Shown here: positions 36,151-44,496 of the stretch, in pieces
Numbering within the stretch: the first letter of the stretch is position 1
Layout of the letters: the number at the start of each line of letters is the position of its first letter
From: Rivularia sp. MS3
Lineage (GTDB): Bacteria; Cyanobacteriota; Cyanobacteriia; Cyanobacteriales; Nostocaceae
Direction: 5' to 3'
DNA: 64,000 bases
Assembly: GCA_019192545.1 (NCBI GenBank)
Contig: JAHCMI010000013.1
Location: forward strand, 62,001-126,000
The notes under the pieces: model-generated
Told to the model about the DNA's origin: nothing
What the model saw: the letters and a program-made list of their open reading frames with translations, nothing else
The model's database searches: none
Program-made: the position numbers and the translations under genes

Positions 36151-36206
36151 GAATTAGGAGTTAGGAGTTAGGAGTTATTTAATAAATTCCCAACTCCTAA
36201 TTTTTT
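36151..36206 (+). terminator. Terminator built from GAGTTAG heptad repeats
   Basis: Four heptads of GAGTTAG type (36151-36178) are followed by the inverted AACTCCTAATT (36192-36202) and a T-run (to 36206). AATTAGGAGTT pairs with AACTCCTAATT over 11 bp, so a tandem repeat has supplied a working intrinsic terminator for the Wzc-like gene. Confidence 0.7.
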
Positions 36207-36219
36207 GTATTAAACTAAG

Positions 36220-36699
36220 CTAATTATCTGGAGATTTCAAAGCTTTGTCTAATACTTCACGAGCTTGCTCTGCTTTCTCTCGCGCATCTTTATAGCGTAG
36301 ATTAGCTTGAGCAAAATTTTTCAGAACTTTAAAACCTTCTTTGAGGCTAGAAATTTCTTCCTCGCTGACGGTTTGATCTGAAAAAAGGATATCAACTAAT
36401 TTACGAACTTCTAAAGCTTCGGTGCGTGTATCTTGAACTTTCAACTTTAGAGTTGCAAGATTGCTCAAAAGTTGAACTGCTTCTATAATCGTATCTTCAC
36501 CGCTAGCAGTATCCATTGACGGTTCTTTCACTTCAATTAACTGTTGAGGACTAAATCCTTCTTCTAGTTCGGTAGGTAAATCACCTGCTTCCATGATTTC
36601 CATCAGCTTATCCATCGCTTTTTCACGAGCTTTATTGGAATCTTTGCCGGGAACAGTAAGGATGATTTCTGGACTTTGAACGAGAGTATAACGAACCAT
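36220..36699 (-). CDS. Conserved cyanobacterial hypothetical protein
   Basis: A 159-residue acidic protein of unknown function. It begins VRYTLVQSPEIILTVPG, then a helical region (NKAREKAMDKLMEIMEAG). The C-terminal half, from about residue 70, is almost entirely helical and charged (SLKEGFKVLKNFAQANLRYK and DAREKAEQAREVLDKAL), consistent with a coiled coil. No signal peptide or membrane segment is visible. It is convergent with the Wzc-like gene, and their ends are 85 nt apart across the heptad terminator. I cannot name a family. Confidence 0.75.
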   Translation of the reverse strand: MVRYTLVQSPEIILTVPGKDSNKAREKAMDKLMEIMEAGDLPTELEEGFSPQQLIEVKEPSMDTASGEDTIIEAVQLLSNLATLKLKVQDTRTEALEVRKLVDILFSDQTVSEEEISSLKEGFKVLKNFAQANLRYKDAREKAEQAREVLDKALKSPDN

Positions 36700-36940
36700 A
36701 TTTAGGCAGAAATATTGCGCTAAACCAAACCGAGTTATTAATTTTAACTTAAAATGGTACCAATATATTATTTATTCTTCTGGCAATTCCCAATTGCTAA
36801 TTTTAGCTGTTCTAGGTTTTGAGCTTAAGCATTGCCATCACAGTTACGACGATTATCTTAAGAATCGTGTGTTTATTTAATAAAAATTAACGAATTTAGT
36901 CTTGGAATTTTCTAGAGTAGTAATAAACAAGGGTTTACTT

Positions 36941-38041
36941 CTATTTAGCTTGGGCTAAGTTTGTAATAATATTTACCCAATCATCAAAGTTATCGTTGAC
37001 AAAAATATTTTTTGACGTTTCTACGCCTTCAGCACCGATACTAGTTGCAATAACTGGCAAACCTGCTTGCAGCATTTCTAAAGTTTTGAGTTTAATTCCC
37101 GCACCTTGAAGTAAGGGTACGATGCCTATCTGTGCTTTTTCAAAAAACTGTATGGGGTTTTCGATAAATCCGGTTACGATGATATTCTCGCTGGCTAATT
37201 TTTTGATTTTTGCGGAAGGATTAGAACCGACAATATATAGTTTATAGTTAGAATCGATTTTAAGTAGATTTACAAAGCAGTTTTGAATAAATTTTATAGC
37301 TGCTTGCTCGTTTTCTGTTCGATTCATTGCAGCCCAAAACAATAAGCTTTTTTTTTCAACTTTTTCTGTATTTCTTTCGACTTTATATATAAAATTACTT
37401 AGCTGTGGAGGTTTTATGATGATTTTTTGTTCTGGTATTGCAAATAATGAAGTCAGAATATTGCAGTCTTTTTTTGATAAAACCCATAGTTCATTTGCAT
37501 GAGAGTAAAGATTTTTTTCAAATTTGAATAATCGGGCAACTTCTATGCCTAATATAGGTTGTTTTTCAGACTTTCTTAAAAAAGATTGAAAGACAATATC
37601 ATGTATACTGATGATGATACGAGTATATTGAAAATCAATGTGATTTTTAATTAAATTCAGATAAACCGCAGCGTGGGAATATTCAAAATGTATAATGTCA
37701 TAATTATTTTGTTTTAGTAATTTCTTGATTGTTTGAGCTACAGTTGTTTGATAGCGAGTAGAAAATTTTAAAGGAACAGATAAATATCTTAGACAGCTAA
37801 TAATTTTATTGGATTTACTCAAAGAATAGGTAAAAAGGCGATCGCCATATTTCTTCACTAAGTCAGTCGCTGCATTTATTTCTTCTTTATTTGCAATGAC
37901 AACAATATCAACGGTTGTGTCAATCGAATTCCGATTGTTAGCAGAATGGTATTTTTCTAAATTATGTAAAGCTATTTTTTGCCCAGCTTGGGGATATAAA
38001 TTAGTGGGAGCATGGGCAGAAATAAATAAGATTTTTGGCAT
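36941..38041 (-). CDS. GT4 family glycosyltransferase (8)
   Basis: A 366-residue GT-B enzyme. The N-terminal ISAHAPTNLYPQAGQKIAL is typical of a GT4 group in which the acceptor loop has AGQK. The donor-binding end carries IGIVPLLQGAGIKLKTLEML and then GLPVIATSIGAEGVE near residue 330, where the usual Glu-x7-Glu is modified to GAGIKLKTLE as in several envelope glycosyltransferases. It lies 6 nt downstream of the GT2 gene at 38048, so the two are co-transcribed from the right. Confidence 0.88.
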   Translation of the reverse strand: MPKILFISAHAPTNLYPQAGQKIALHNLEKYHSANNRNSIDTTVDIVVIANKEEINAATDLVKKYGDRLFTYSLSKSNKIISCLRYLSVPLKFSTRYQTTVAQTIKKLLKQNNYDIIHFEYSHAAVYLNLIKNHIDFQYTRIIISIHDIVFQSFLRKSEKQPILGIEVARLFKFEKNLYSHANELWVLSKKDCNILTSLFAIPEQKIIIKPPQLSNFIYKVERNTEKVEKKSLLFWAAMNRTENEQAAIKFIQNCFVNLLKIDSNYKLYIVGSNPSAKIKKLASENIIVTGFIENPIQFFEKAQIGIVPLLQGAGIKLKTLEMLQAGLPVIATSIGAEGVETSKNIFVNDNFDDWVNIITNLAQAK

Positions 38042-38047
38042 GATATT

Positions 38048-38893
38048 CTACCAATTACCATATGCAGATTTTTTTGCAAATCGTTTAACAATACTTTTTA
38101 GTTTACGTGCAGCAGGTGGCTTTAGGAAATACCTAATGGGTAATGCAAATACTTCGTTTATCATCCATAATATGTAGGCTTTTATCCGTTGTTTTTGAGA
38201 TATTTCTGGAAAATTATCGGATGCTGCTTTACTTATTTGCCAACATTCTTGAATTAATTTTGCTCTATCCCAAGGTAAGGGTGATGAACTCATTCCATTG
38301 AGAGAATAAGCTGCTAGGGGACTTTCGATAGAATAAAATTTACAGCCACGGTTAAACAAGCGTAAAATCATCTCATAATCGGCAGCAATTTTATATTTTA
38401 AATTATATAAACCTGCTGTCATATAAGCAGATTTTTTAATGAAGCAAGATGGATGATTTAGTGTAAAGCGAATTGATAGTTTTTCTAGCTTTCCTGGAAT
38501 AAAGGTAGCCACAAATTCGTCTTGATAGTAATTTTCGATTGGTGAATATAATATATCTACATCTGGATGTTTATCAAATTCTAACTGCACTGTTTTAATC
38601 GCATTTTCAAGATACCAGTCATCGGAATTAATGATACCGATTATTTCTCCTGTAGCTAGATTAATTCCTTTATTCATTGCATCGTAAGCACCAAAATCTG
38701 GTTCAGAAATGACTAAATCTATCTTTTCTGCGTATTTGTTAATTATCTCACGAGTGCTATCAGTAGAATTACCATCAACGAGAATATACTCAAAGGGATA
38801 TATTCGATTTTGATTAATAACGCTTAATATGGTTTTTTCAATTGTTTTTTCGGAATTATAACTTGGCGTAATTATAGATATTTTAGGCTGCAT
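38048..38893 (-). CDS. GT2 family glycosyltransferase (1)
   Basis: A 281-residue GT-A enzyme starting ISIITPSYNSEKTIEKTILS. The nucleotide-sugar part holds EYILVDGNSTDSTREI and the metal-binding region GEIIGIINSDDWY, where DD is the DxD equivalent, near residue 90. It is very like the bacterial GT2 group that uses UDP-sugars. It acts in the cytoplasm on lipid-linked glycan. It is transcribed together with the glycosyltransferase at 36941, with only 6 nt between them. Confidence 0.92.
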   Translation of the reverse strand: MQPKISIITPSYNSEKTIEKTILSVINQNRIYPFEYILVDGNSTDSTREIINKYAEKIDLVISEPDFGAYDAMNKGINLATGEIIGIINSDDWYLENAIKTVQLEFDKHPDVDILYSPIENYYQDEFVATFIPGKLEKLSIRFTLNHPSCFIKKSAYMTAGLYNLKYKIAADYEMILRLFNRGCKFYSIESPLAAYSLNGMSSSPLPWDRAKLIQECWQISKAASDNFPEISQKQRIKAYILWMINEVFALPIRYFLKPPAARKLKSIVKRFAKKSAYGNW

Positions 38894-38984
38894 ACTTATT
38901 TATATAATAAATAATTATTTGTGTTGAGATTTTTTCCTTTGAATTCAATTATTAGGTAATAACTTTGAATTGATTCATTATAGT

Positions 38985-39075
38985 TAATTGCTAACTGCTA
39001 ACTGCTAACTGCTTACTGCTCACTGTTCACTGTTCACTGTTAATTGCTCACTGTTAACTGTTAACTGTTCACTGT
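38985..39075. repeat. Heptanucleotide tandem repeat array (13 units)
   Basis: Thirteen 7-bp units of the form T-(A/C)-A-(C/T)-T-G-(C/T), mostly TAACTGC, TCACTGT and TAACTGT, without interruption. This is the short tandem repeat type typical of heterocystous cyanobacteria. The last unit (39069-39075) provides the stop codon of the minus-strand gene that ends at 39069. Confidence 0.92.
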
Positions 39076-40169
39076 TCAACTGACATTGCTAAAATGCTAA
39101 CAAAAAGTAAAGGAGCTAGCCCTTGAAGCCCGCTATGTAAAAACAAACAAAAGAATAAATAGGGAAAAATGAATTTATAATTATTAGGAGTATAGTATCC
39201 ACCGATTGTTTTTAAAAGCGCGCAAAAATAAAGGAAACCCAGGGGAATACCTGTATATGCTATTACTTCTAATAGTGAATTATGAATCAAGGAACCAACA
39301 CTTTTGAATACTTCTTCATATCTACCTGCGTAACCCTTTAACGCTAATACCCAGTCGTTTTGATAGGATGTAATTAAGAAACGGTTAGCCTCGAATCTAG
39401 CTAAATTTGAATTATCGTTAAAAGCGAATAAACGATTTGCACTTGTATCATATCCATAACCTATTTCGACGAACTTTAAAAAGTATTCTCCTATTAAAAC
39501 TCCGAAAATATTTGAAAAAATAAAGAAAAAGATAAAATTTATTTGACTAGCAATTTTAAGAAATTTATTTTTACAAAAAATAATAATTAAATAAATAACC
39601 AAGCTGAAAAAATAATTTCTACTTAGAAAAAAGACAGTAGAGACTAATGCTAAAATAATACCTGGTTTGAATTTAGCTTTGCAACAAAGAAAAAAGAACA
39701 GCAACATAAATAAACCAGATACATTAGGATCTCCGTTGCTTAACGAAACTCTGGCGCTGCCATCAAACTCTAACCTTCTGTATATTACCATTTGATAGAT
39801 TAAACTTACGGTTGCTATCGTGCATAATCCAATTAAATAGCTTCGTTTGATGCGTATTTGGGGGCAACCGCTAAAGCCTATGAGCATTAAACATATTGGT
39901 AAACTGTATCTGAATAAATGTAAAGTTGAAAAGTTAATAAAAGTAACGATTAAAATTGAGCATACGATGAGAATGTCTACAATTAGTAATTGGGCTTTAT
40001 AGAAAAAAAGCTGTATTACTAAAATAATAGATAGCAAAGGTAAAAATATTTTTGCATGGGGAAGTTCCGCACTATAAGGAAAAAGATATAGAATTAATAT
40101 TGTATAAAAAATTAAAGTGTAAAAAAAATAGTTTATCTGTGGTTGTTGAATTCTTGGGTTAATATTCAC
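39069..40169 (-). CDS. O-antigen polymerase-like (Wzy-type) membrane protein
   Basis: A 366-residue polytopic membrane protein with about ten hydrophobic helices and a loop between residues about 235 and 300 (YDTSANRLFAFNDNSNLARF, then SLIHNSLLEVIAYTGIPLGF); the HNSLLE segment matches the Wzy/O-antigen ligase pattern. It probably polymerises the second polysaccharide. The gene runs directly into a heptad repeat array that supplies its stop codon and last residues, so the C-terminus may be shortened or altered by repeat expansion. It is shorter than the Wzy-like protein at 15109 (445 residues). Confidence 0.78.
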   Translation of the reverse strand: MNINPRIQQPQINYFFYTLIFYTILILYLFPYSAELPHAKIFLPLLSIILVIQLFFYKAQLLIVDILIVCSILIVTFINFSTLHLFRYSLPICLMLIGFSGCPQIRIKRSYLIGLCTIATVSLIYQMVIYRRLEFDGSARVSLSNGDPNVSGLFMLLFFFLCCKAKFKPGIILALVSTVFFLSRNYFFSLVIYLIIIFCKNKFLKIASQINFIFFFIFSNIFGVLIGEYFLKFVEIGYGYDTSANRLFAFNDNSNLARFEANRFLITSYQNDWVLALKGYAGRYEEVFKSVGSLIHNSLLEVIAYTGIPLGFLYFCALLKTIGGYYTPNNYKFIFPYLFFCLFLHSGLQGLAPLLFVSILAMSVEQ

Positions 40170-40254
40170 TTGATGCTTCCAGGAAATATACGGGTGATTT
40201 GAAAAAATAATAAATCAGTAATTTATGTTTTGATGAATAATAGGCTAAAAGCAA

Positions 40255-40368
40255 GACGCTGCTGATTAAAAGTATGAATAGCTTTCTAATCCCTAAAATA
40301 CTGATTTGTAAAATTTAGGGGCTTAGGGTTAGATAGTAATAAATTCCGCCTTTCAATTGTGCAACGCT
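40255..40368. mobile_element. MITE, family A, copy 1 (114 bp)
   Basis: The ends are GACGCTGC and GCAACGCT. The interior matches the copy at 51167 (GCTGATTAAAAGTATGAATA near the left, GGTTAGATAGTAA in the middle and CAATTGTGCAACGC at the right). Perfect 8-bp direct repeats AAAAGCAA flank it (40247-40254 and 40369-40376), the expected target-site duplication. The right duplication abuts the stop codon of the glycosyltransferase gene. There is no transposase. Confidence 0.85.
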
Positions 40369-40376
40369 AAAAGCAA

Positions 40377-41627
40377 TTAGGAATTTTTTTGATTAATAAT
40401 TTCACTAAATAGTTGAGAATAACGTCGTGCTTGCAATTCTAGATTAAACTCTTGCTCTACTTTTTTACGAGCGCGATCGCAAATTTTTTGTGGGTAGCTG
40501 TTTGATAGTATCCAATCAATACCTTTGGCTAAACTTTCAACATCAAAAGGTTGAGCTAAGTAACCGTTGCCTTGATGTTCAATCATATCAATCATTCCTC
40601 CAATATTAAATGCAACGCAGGGAGTACCGCAAGCTAAAGATTCCATCACGGTATTAGGTAAATTATCTTGAATCGAAGCGGCAACAAAAACGTCTGCTGC
40701 TGCATAAACTAAGGCTAAAGAGATATCATCATGAAGATTCCCCATATAATGACATTTAAAGTCGGTTTTATACTCTTTTTTAGGTGAGAAAGAACCAAAA
40801 AAAACTAATTCTACCTGATTTTTGTTATCTCTCAAATGTTGTAGTGCTTTTTCCAGCAAATGCATTCCTTTTCTTATGTAGCTACTGTTAGCAGCACCAG
40901 ATAAAATTAACTGTTTATCTAAGGGAAGATTCAACAATTTTCTGGCAATATTTTTGTCAATTGCTTGATATTTTTGAATATCAATACCGTTAGGTATGAC
41001 TTTGATAGGATAATTTTTGAATAAAGAACTTTGTCGGGCTACTTTCGCTAACCAATAGCTAGGAGTTACAACTGTTAAATCCAGGTTTTGCCATGCTTTA
41101 GCTTTACGTTTCCATATCCAGCGTGACAAATCTGCTTCCTGTTTAGAATCAAGTTGAATGCAAGCACCGCAGGATTTAAGATAGCGATCGCAATCTAAAC
41201 TATAGTGACAACCGCCAGTAAATGCTGACATATCATGTAAAGTCCAAACCAACGGTTGCTTAAATTTAGCAATGCTTTCAATTTTAAGATAGCCACAAAC
41301 CCAGTGAAGATTAATTATATCTGGTATGTTTGTAGATAGATGTTTTATTTTAGAATGAATAAAATCTGGAAAATATTGCGGAGAAAAGGTTGCATACTCA
41401 TGATTTGGATAAAATTTTAATGGTAAATTATCCAAAGTAGGTCGCATTTGATTGACCAACTTTTCAAATTTATTCTTATGCCCAATTACGGTACTATCGC
41501 TACTAGTTTTGTATTGAACTAGCATTCGCGAATTTATATCTATCTTTTTTAATCCATGATGCAACCTAAATGCTGCTTTAGCTGCTCCACCACTTATATC
41601 GAAGGTACTCAAAATTAAAGTATTCAT
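40377..41627 (-). CDS. GT4 family glycosyltransferase (9), Cys-containing
   Basis: A 416-residue GT-B enzyme beginning LILSTFDISGGAAKAAFRLH, in which GGAA replaces GGxE. It carries a Cys-rich insert FTGGCHYSLDCDRYLKSC near residue 137, then GACIQL, probably a small metal site. The donor domain has IQDNLPNTVMESLACGTPCV near residue 317, a WcaC-like pattern. It would act on the second polysaccharide. A MITE insertion lies immediately after its stop codon. HIP1 octamers occur twice within it. Confidence 0.9.
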   Translation of the reverse strand: MNTLILSTFDISGGAAKAAFRLHHGLKKIDINSRMLVQYKTSSDSTVIGHKNKFEKLVNQMRPTLDNLPLKFYPNHEYATFSPQYFPDFIHSKIKHLSTNIPDIINLHWVCGYLKIESIAKFKQPLVWTLHDMSAFTGGCHYSLDCDRYLKSCGACIQLDSKQEADLSRWIWKRKAKAWQNLDLTVVTPSYWLAKVARQSSLFKNYPIKVIPNGIDIQKYQAIDKNIARKLLNLPLDKQLILSGAANSSYIRKGMHLLEKALQHLRDNKNQVELVFFGSFSPKKEYKTDFKCHYMGNLHDDISLALVYAAADVFVAASIQDNLPNTVMESLACGTPCVAFNIGGMIDMIEHQGNGYLAQPFDVESLAKGIDWILSNSYPQKICDRARKKVEQEFNLELQARRYSQLFSEIINQKNS

Positions 41628-41720
41628 TATCGGTATTGCAAAACAGATAGTGAGGAGTTGATAGGAGTTAATAGTTAAAATTTAGGCGAGAGAAATTATC
41701 GTTTAATCGTATCCTTGATT

Positions 41721-42524
41721 TTATTGCTGATTTTTTATTGTTTGCTTGTCTGACAGTTTTCTAGAGCAAAAAGCATAACTATCAAATATTCCGTAGCGTC
41801 TATCTAAATAGTTAGAGAAATCTACCGTGGTTTCAAAACCAATTTTTTCTAAAATTTCAAAAATATCGATTCCAAATGTTCTGTATGCGAGGATTTTACC
41901 GCGAATTCTGTCCCCGTGGTATTCTGGAGGTAATAAATGAATATCTTCTGCCCCGGAGGTATCGACACGAACCAAAGTCGGTTTATCAAAAAAGCAGGGG
42001 ATAGTAAAAATATGATATCCACCTGGCTTTAATATGCGATGTACCTCCCAAAAAGCTTTTTCATAATCTCTAATATGCTCAAATACATCTTCTGTAATTA
42101 CTACATCAAAATTTTCATCTGCAAAAGTCAATTTTTCTAAATCCTGACAAAATACTTTTTCACGAATTTCTGTTCCTATTTGAACATTCGGTATGTAACT
42201 TGAACAGTAATATGATGTGCAATTATGCAGCACTTGATAAAAAGCATCGTTGACATCAGCATTATAAATGCTCAAACTATCTAAATTATTTTTTGCTGAA
42301 ATCTCTACAAGACTAGAAATATTTGGAAAAATTTTACTAGTTAATAATTTTGCTACATGCCTTTTTCTAGATGAACTTTGACAGAAAGGGCAGTACATGT
42401 TGTTCCGGACTGTTTTTGCATCAATGCAAATAAAAATAGTAGACTTTCCACATATATTGCATTTTCCAACTTGATGATATCCTAAGTTTTTAATTGCAAG
42501 TGTCGCTGCTCTACTTACTTTCAT
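41721..42524 (-). CDS. SAM-dependent methyltransferase with N-terminal zinc finger
   Basis: A 267-residue class I methyltransferase. An N-terminal CxxC...CxxC motif (Cys22, Cys25, Cys45, Cys48 within KCNICGK and YCPFCQSSSRKR) should bind zinc. The Rossmann-like part carries DENFDVVITEDVFEHIRDYE and HRILKPGGYHIFTIP, the post-I and post-II motifs of Methyltransf_11-type enzymes. In a polysaccharide locus it may methylate a sugar of the repeat unit or cap the chain. The substrate is unknown. Confidence 0.85.
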   Translation of the reverse strand: MKVSRAATLAIKNLGYHQVGKCNICGKSTIFICIDAKTVRNNMYCPFCQSSSRKRHVAKLLTSKIFPNISSLVEISAKNNLDSLSIYNADVNDAFYQVLHNCTSYYCSSYIPNVQIGTEIREKVFCQDLEKLTFADENFDVVITEDVFEHIRDYEKAFWEVHRILKPGGYHIFTIPCFFDKPTLVRVDTSGAEDIHLLPPEYHGDRIRGKILAYRTFGIDIFEILEKIGFETTVDFSNYLDRRYGIFDSYAFCSRKLSDKQTIKNQQ

Positions 42525-42612
42525 AATTCACCTTAGTTTTAGCAGATGCATTTTTGATTCTCAAGTTTATATTGTATGCATGTAAATATGATTTATTCCT
42601 AGATAAAATTAG

Positions 42613-43398
42613 TTATCTAAAATAATTATTTTTACCTTTCGTACTCGCTGTAATACCAGGGGAGACATTTATTAAAGGCTGTTCTGACAAGCTAAGTTTT
42701 CTGACTTCGGCTAAGCTCCAAGGAAATCTTCCGGTAAAACTCATATCACCTTTAAGAACATTGAATAGTTGCGGCAGTTTGCCTAAAAAATTGATTTTAG
42801 CTATGCTTAAATTATCGCTAAAATTATACAGACAAAATAACTTTCCTTGTTTGCCAATACACCATTGCCTTTGTAATATCGGCTCGTGAAACCAAATTTT
42901 CATCAATAAGGCTAAAGCGACAAAAATTGGAGAAAGTACAATTAATGATATTAATGCGGTTAAAATATCAAAGCACCGTGTTGTCAAACCAGACACTTTA
43001 CTAAAATTATTGGAGTATTTTAAGAGTTTTCCTTGTTTATATAAACGTAAAAATATTGCTTTCTCACATCTTCTGCATTGTTCTGCCCACATCATCAATT
43101 TCTCTAATTCAATCCGCGAATCTATCTCTACTATTGTTGCGGGAGAAAATCGCAGCCATTCAGCCAAAAAATCTTCGCTTCTATTAGAAAGTAAATGCAT
43201 ATGCGAAGGTTTACAGGTTAATTTTACTAAAAGTTTTTCACCTTTTAACTTAATTTTGTAACCCAAGTTATACTTACAAGAATTGATATTGCTATTAATT
43301 TCAGGTGTATCCTGAGTAAAAACTTTTTCCTGTATGGGCTTTTCTAAGTCAGCATGTGACGTAAAACTTACTGAAGTCGATCTTTGCTCGTGTACCAT
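42613..43398 (-). CDS. Degenerate bacterial sugar transferase (HepC-like)
   Basis: A 261-residue protein. The C-terminal half resembles the phosphoglycosyl transferase family PF02397: a basic patch and hydrophobic helix (TTRCFDILTALISLIVLSPI, then FVALALLM), the QRQWCIGKQGKLFCLY strand, and LPQLFNVLKGDMSFTGRFP. The family's KFRSM strand is replaced by YNFSDN, and the catalytic Asp-Glu before LPQLFNV is absent: the sequence reads FLGKLPQ. It is therefore unlikely to catalyse the normal reaction. The N-terminal 130 residues (KIKLKGEKLLV, then MWAEQCRRCEKAIFLRL) recall the heterocyst polysaccharide protein HepC; that link is inference. Confidence 0.75.
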   Translation of the reverse strand: MVHEQRSTSVSFTSHADLEKPIQEKVFTQDTPEINSNINSCKYNLGYKIKLKGEKLLVKLTCKPSHMHLLSNRSEDFLAEWLRFSPATIVEIDSRIELEKLMMWAEQCRRCEKAIFLRLYKQGKLLKYSNNFSKVSGLTTRCFDILTALISLIVLSPIFVALALLMKIWFHEPILQRQWCIGKQGKLFCLYNFSDNLSIAKINFLGKLPQLFNVLKGDMSFTGRFPWSLAEVRKLSLSEQPLINVSPGITASTKGKNNYFR

Positions 43399-44496
43399 AG
43401 CTAAGAATCAGTAACGGTTGTCAATCATTAACAGGCAGCACAATCGGTATTATGGAACTTCTTGATGCTCTTTAGCTGCAAAATAAATCTCGTTTGTGAA
43501 AAATAATTTTTACTTCAACTACTTTTTATTCCGATACCTAGATGTATGAAATATAAATCTAAACGCATATAAAGAGTTCTCAGTCTGCAAGCAAAATTTC
43601 TAGCAATCCGAGCAATAGTAAGTATTTACACTACTATATTTTTCCATATTTATAAAATGCTAATTTAATCATAAGTTTATTTACTTAATCAAGTCAACTG
43701 TTTATCAGTAGAATTTCGGTCAAATTTGAAATGATAACAGTCCTTTTCACAATAAATTCGCTTTGCTTAAGAAAAATTACTTAACTAAATAAGTCTATTA
43801 TGATACTATTTTGCAAAAATATTTTTATTAACCCTTGTTCCGTTTATAAAAAGTCAACTTTAGTTATTTACTCATTTTGTAACGCATACAGGAATTATTG
43901 ATTTCTAATTTTGAATATTAGTTTTTAACAAATAGATAGCTTGCTTTTGCTTGATTGGCTTTTGATATAAGTATTTACAGTTAAATACATTCTCGAATCA
44001 AATAAATTTAGGAGCCATCAAAAAACACGGTATAAATTATCATAGCGTATTAATTGATGATGATATTTAAAATATTTATCTATAAATGATGCTGATAACT
44101 TTTATCCCATAAGTGCCTATTAGCAATTTGCAGGCAATAAACAAGTCTAATATAGTCTGCTGACAAAAAAATCGCTGCTAAAGCATTGTTGGCTATTTCC
44201 CCTGTTGAGATTGTAGTAATAACTATTGCAAAAGTCTTATAGATAAATATACAACTTTTGGTGGATGCAATGTATACATAATTTGCATTCTAATTTAATC
44301 CTAAAGAATTTTACTTTGCAAAAAAACAAAAGCTGAAAAACTTCTAAAATGGGTTAGAATTTTTACTCTAGCTGCAATGAATGGTTAGATAATTTTGCAT
44401 AGGAGTTATTATCTTGATTTAGTCTGAAAAAGCACTAAAAATTCAGTATATTGTTACTAGCTGCATCTTTTTGATGTGGATACGGGTGTGATTACC
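43399..44496. other. Divergent non-coding region within the second polysaccharide locus
   Basis: About 1.1 kb between two divergent gene blocks. No gene, repeat or tRNA is visible. It probably carries the promoters of both the leftward HepC-like/methyltransferase block and the rightward GT2/HepA-like block. No ribosome site is evident for the GT2 start. Confidence 0.4.

Noticed and set aside
38985-39075. CRISPR-like array
   Set aside because: Units are 7 bp and contiguous with no spacers; it is a heptad tandem repeat. No CRISPR array or cas gene is seen in the window.
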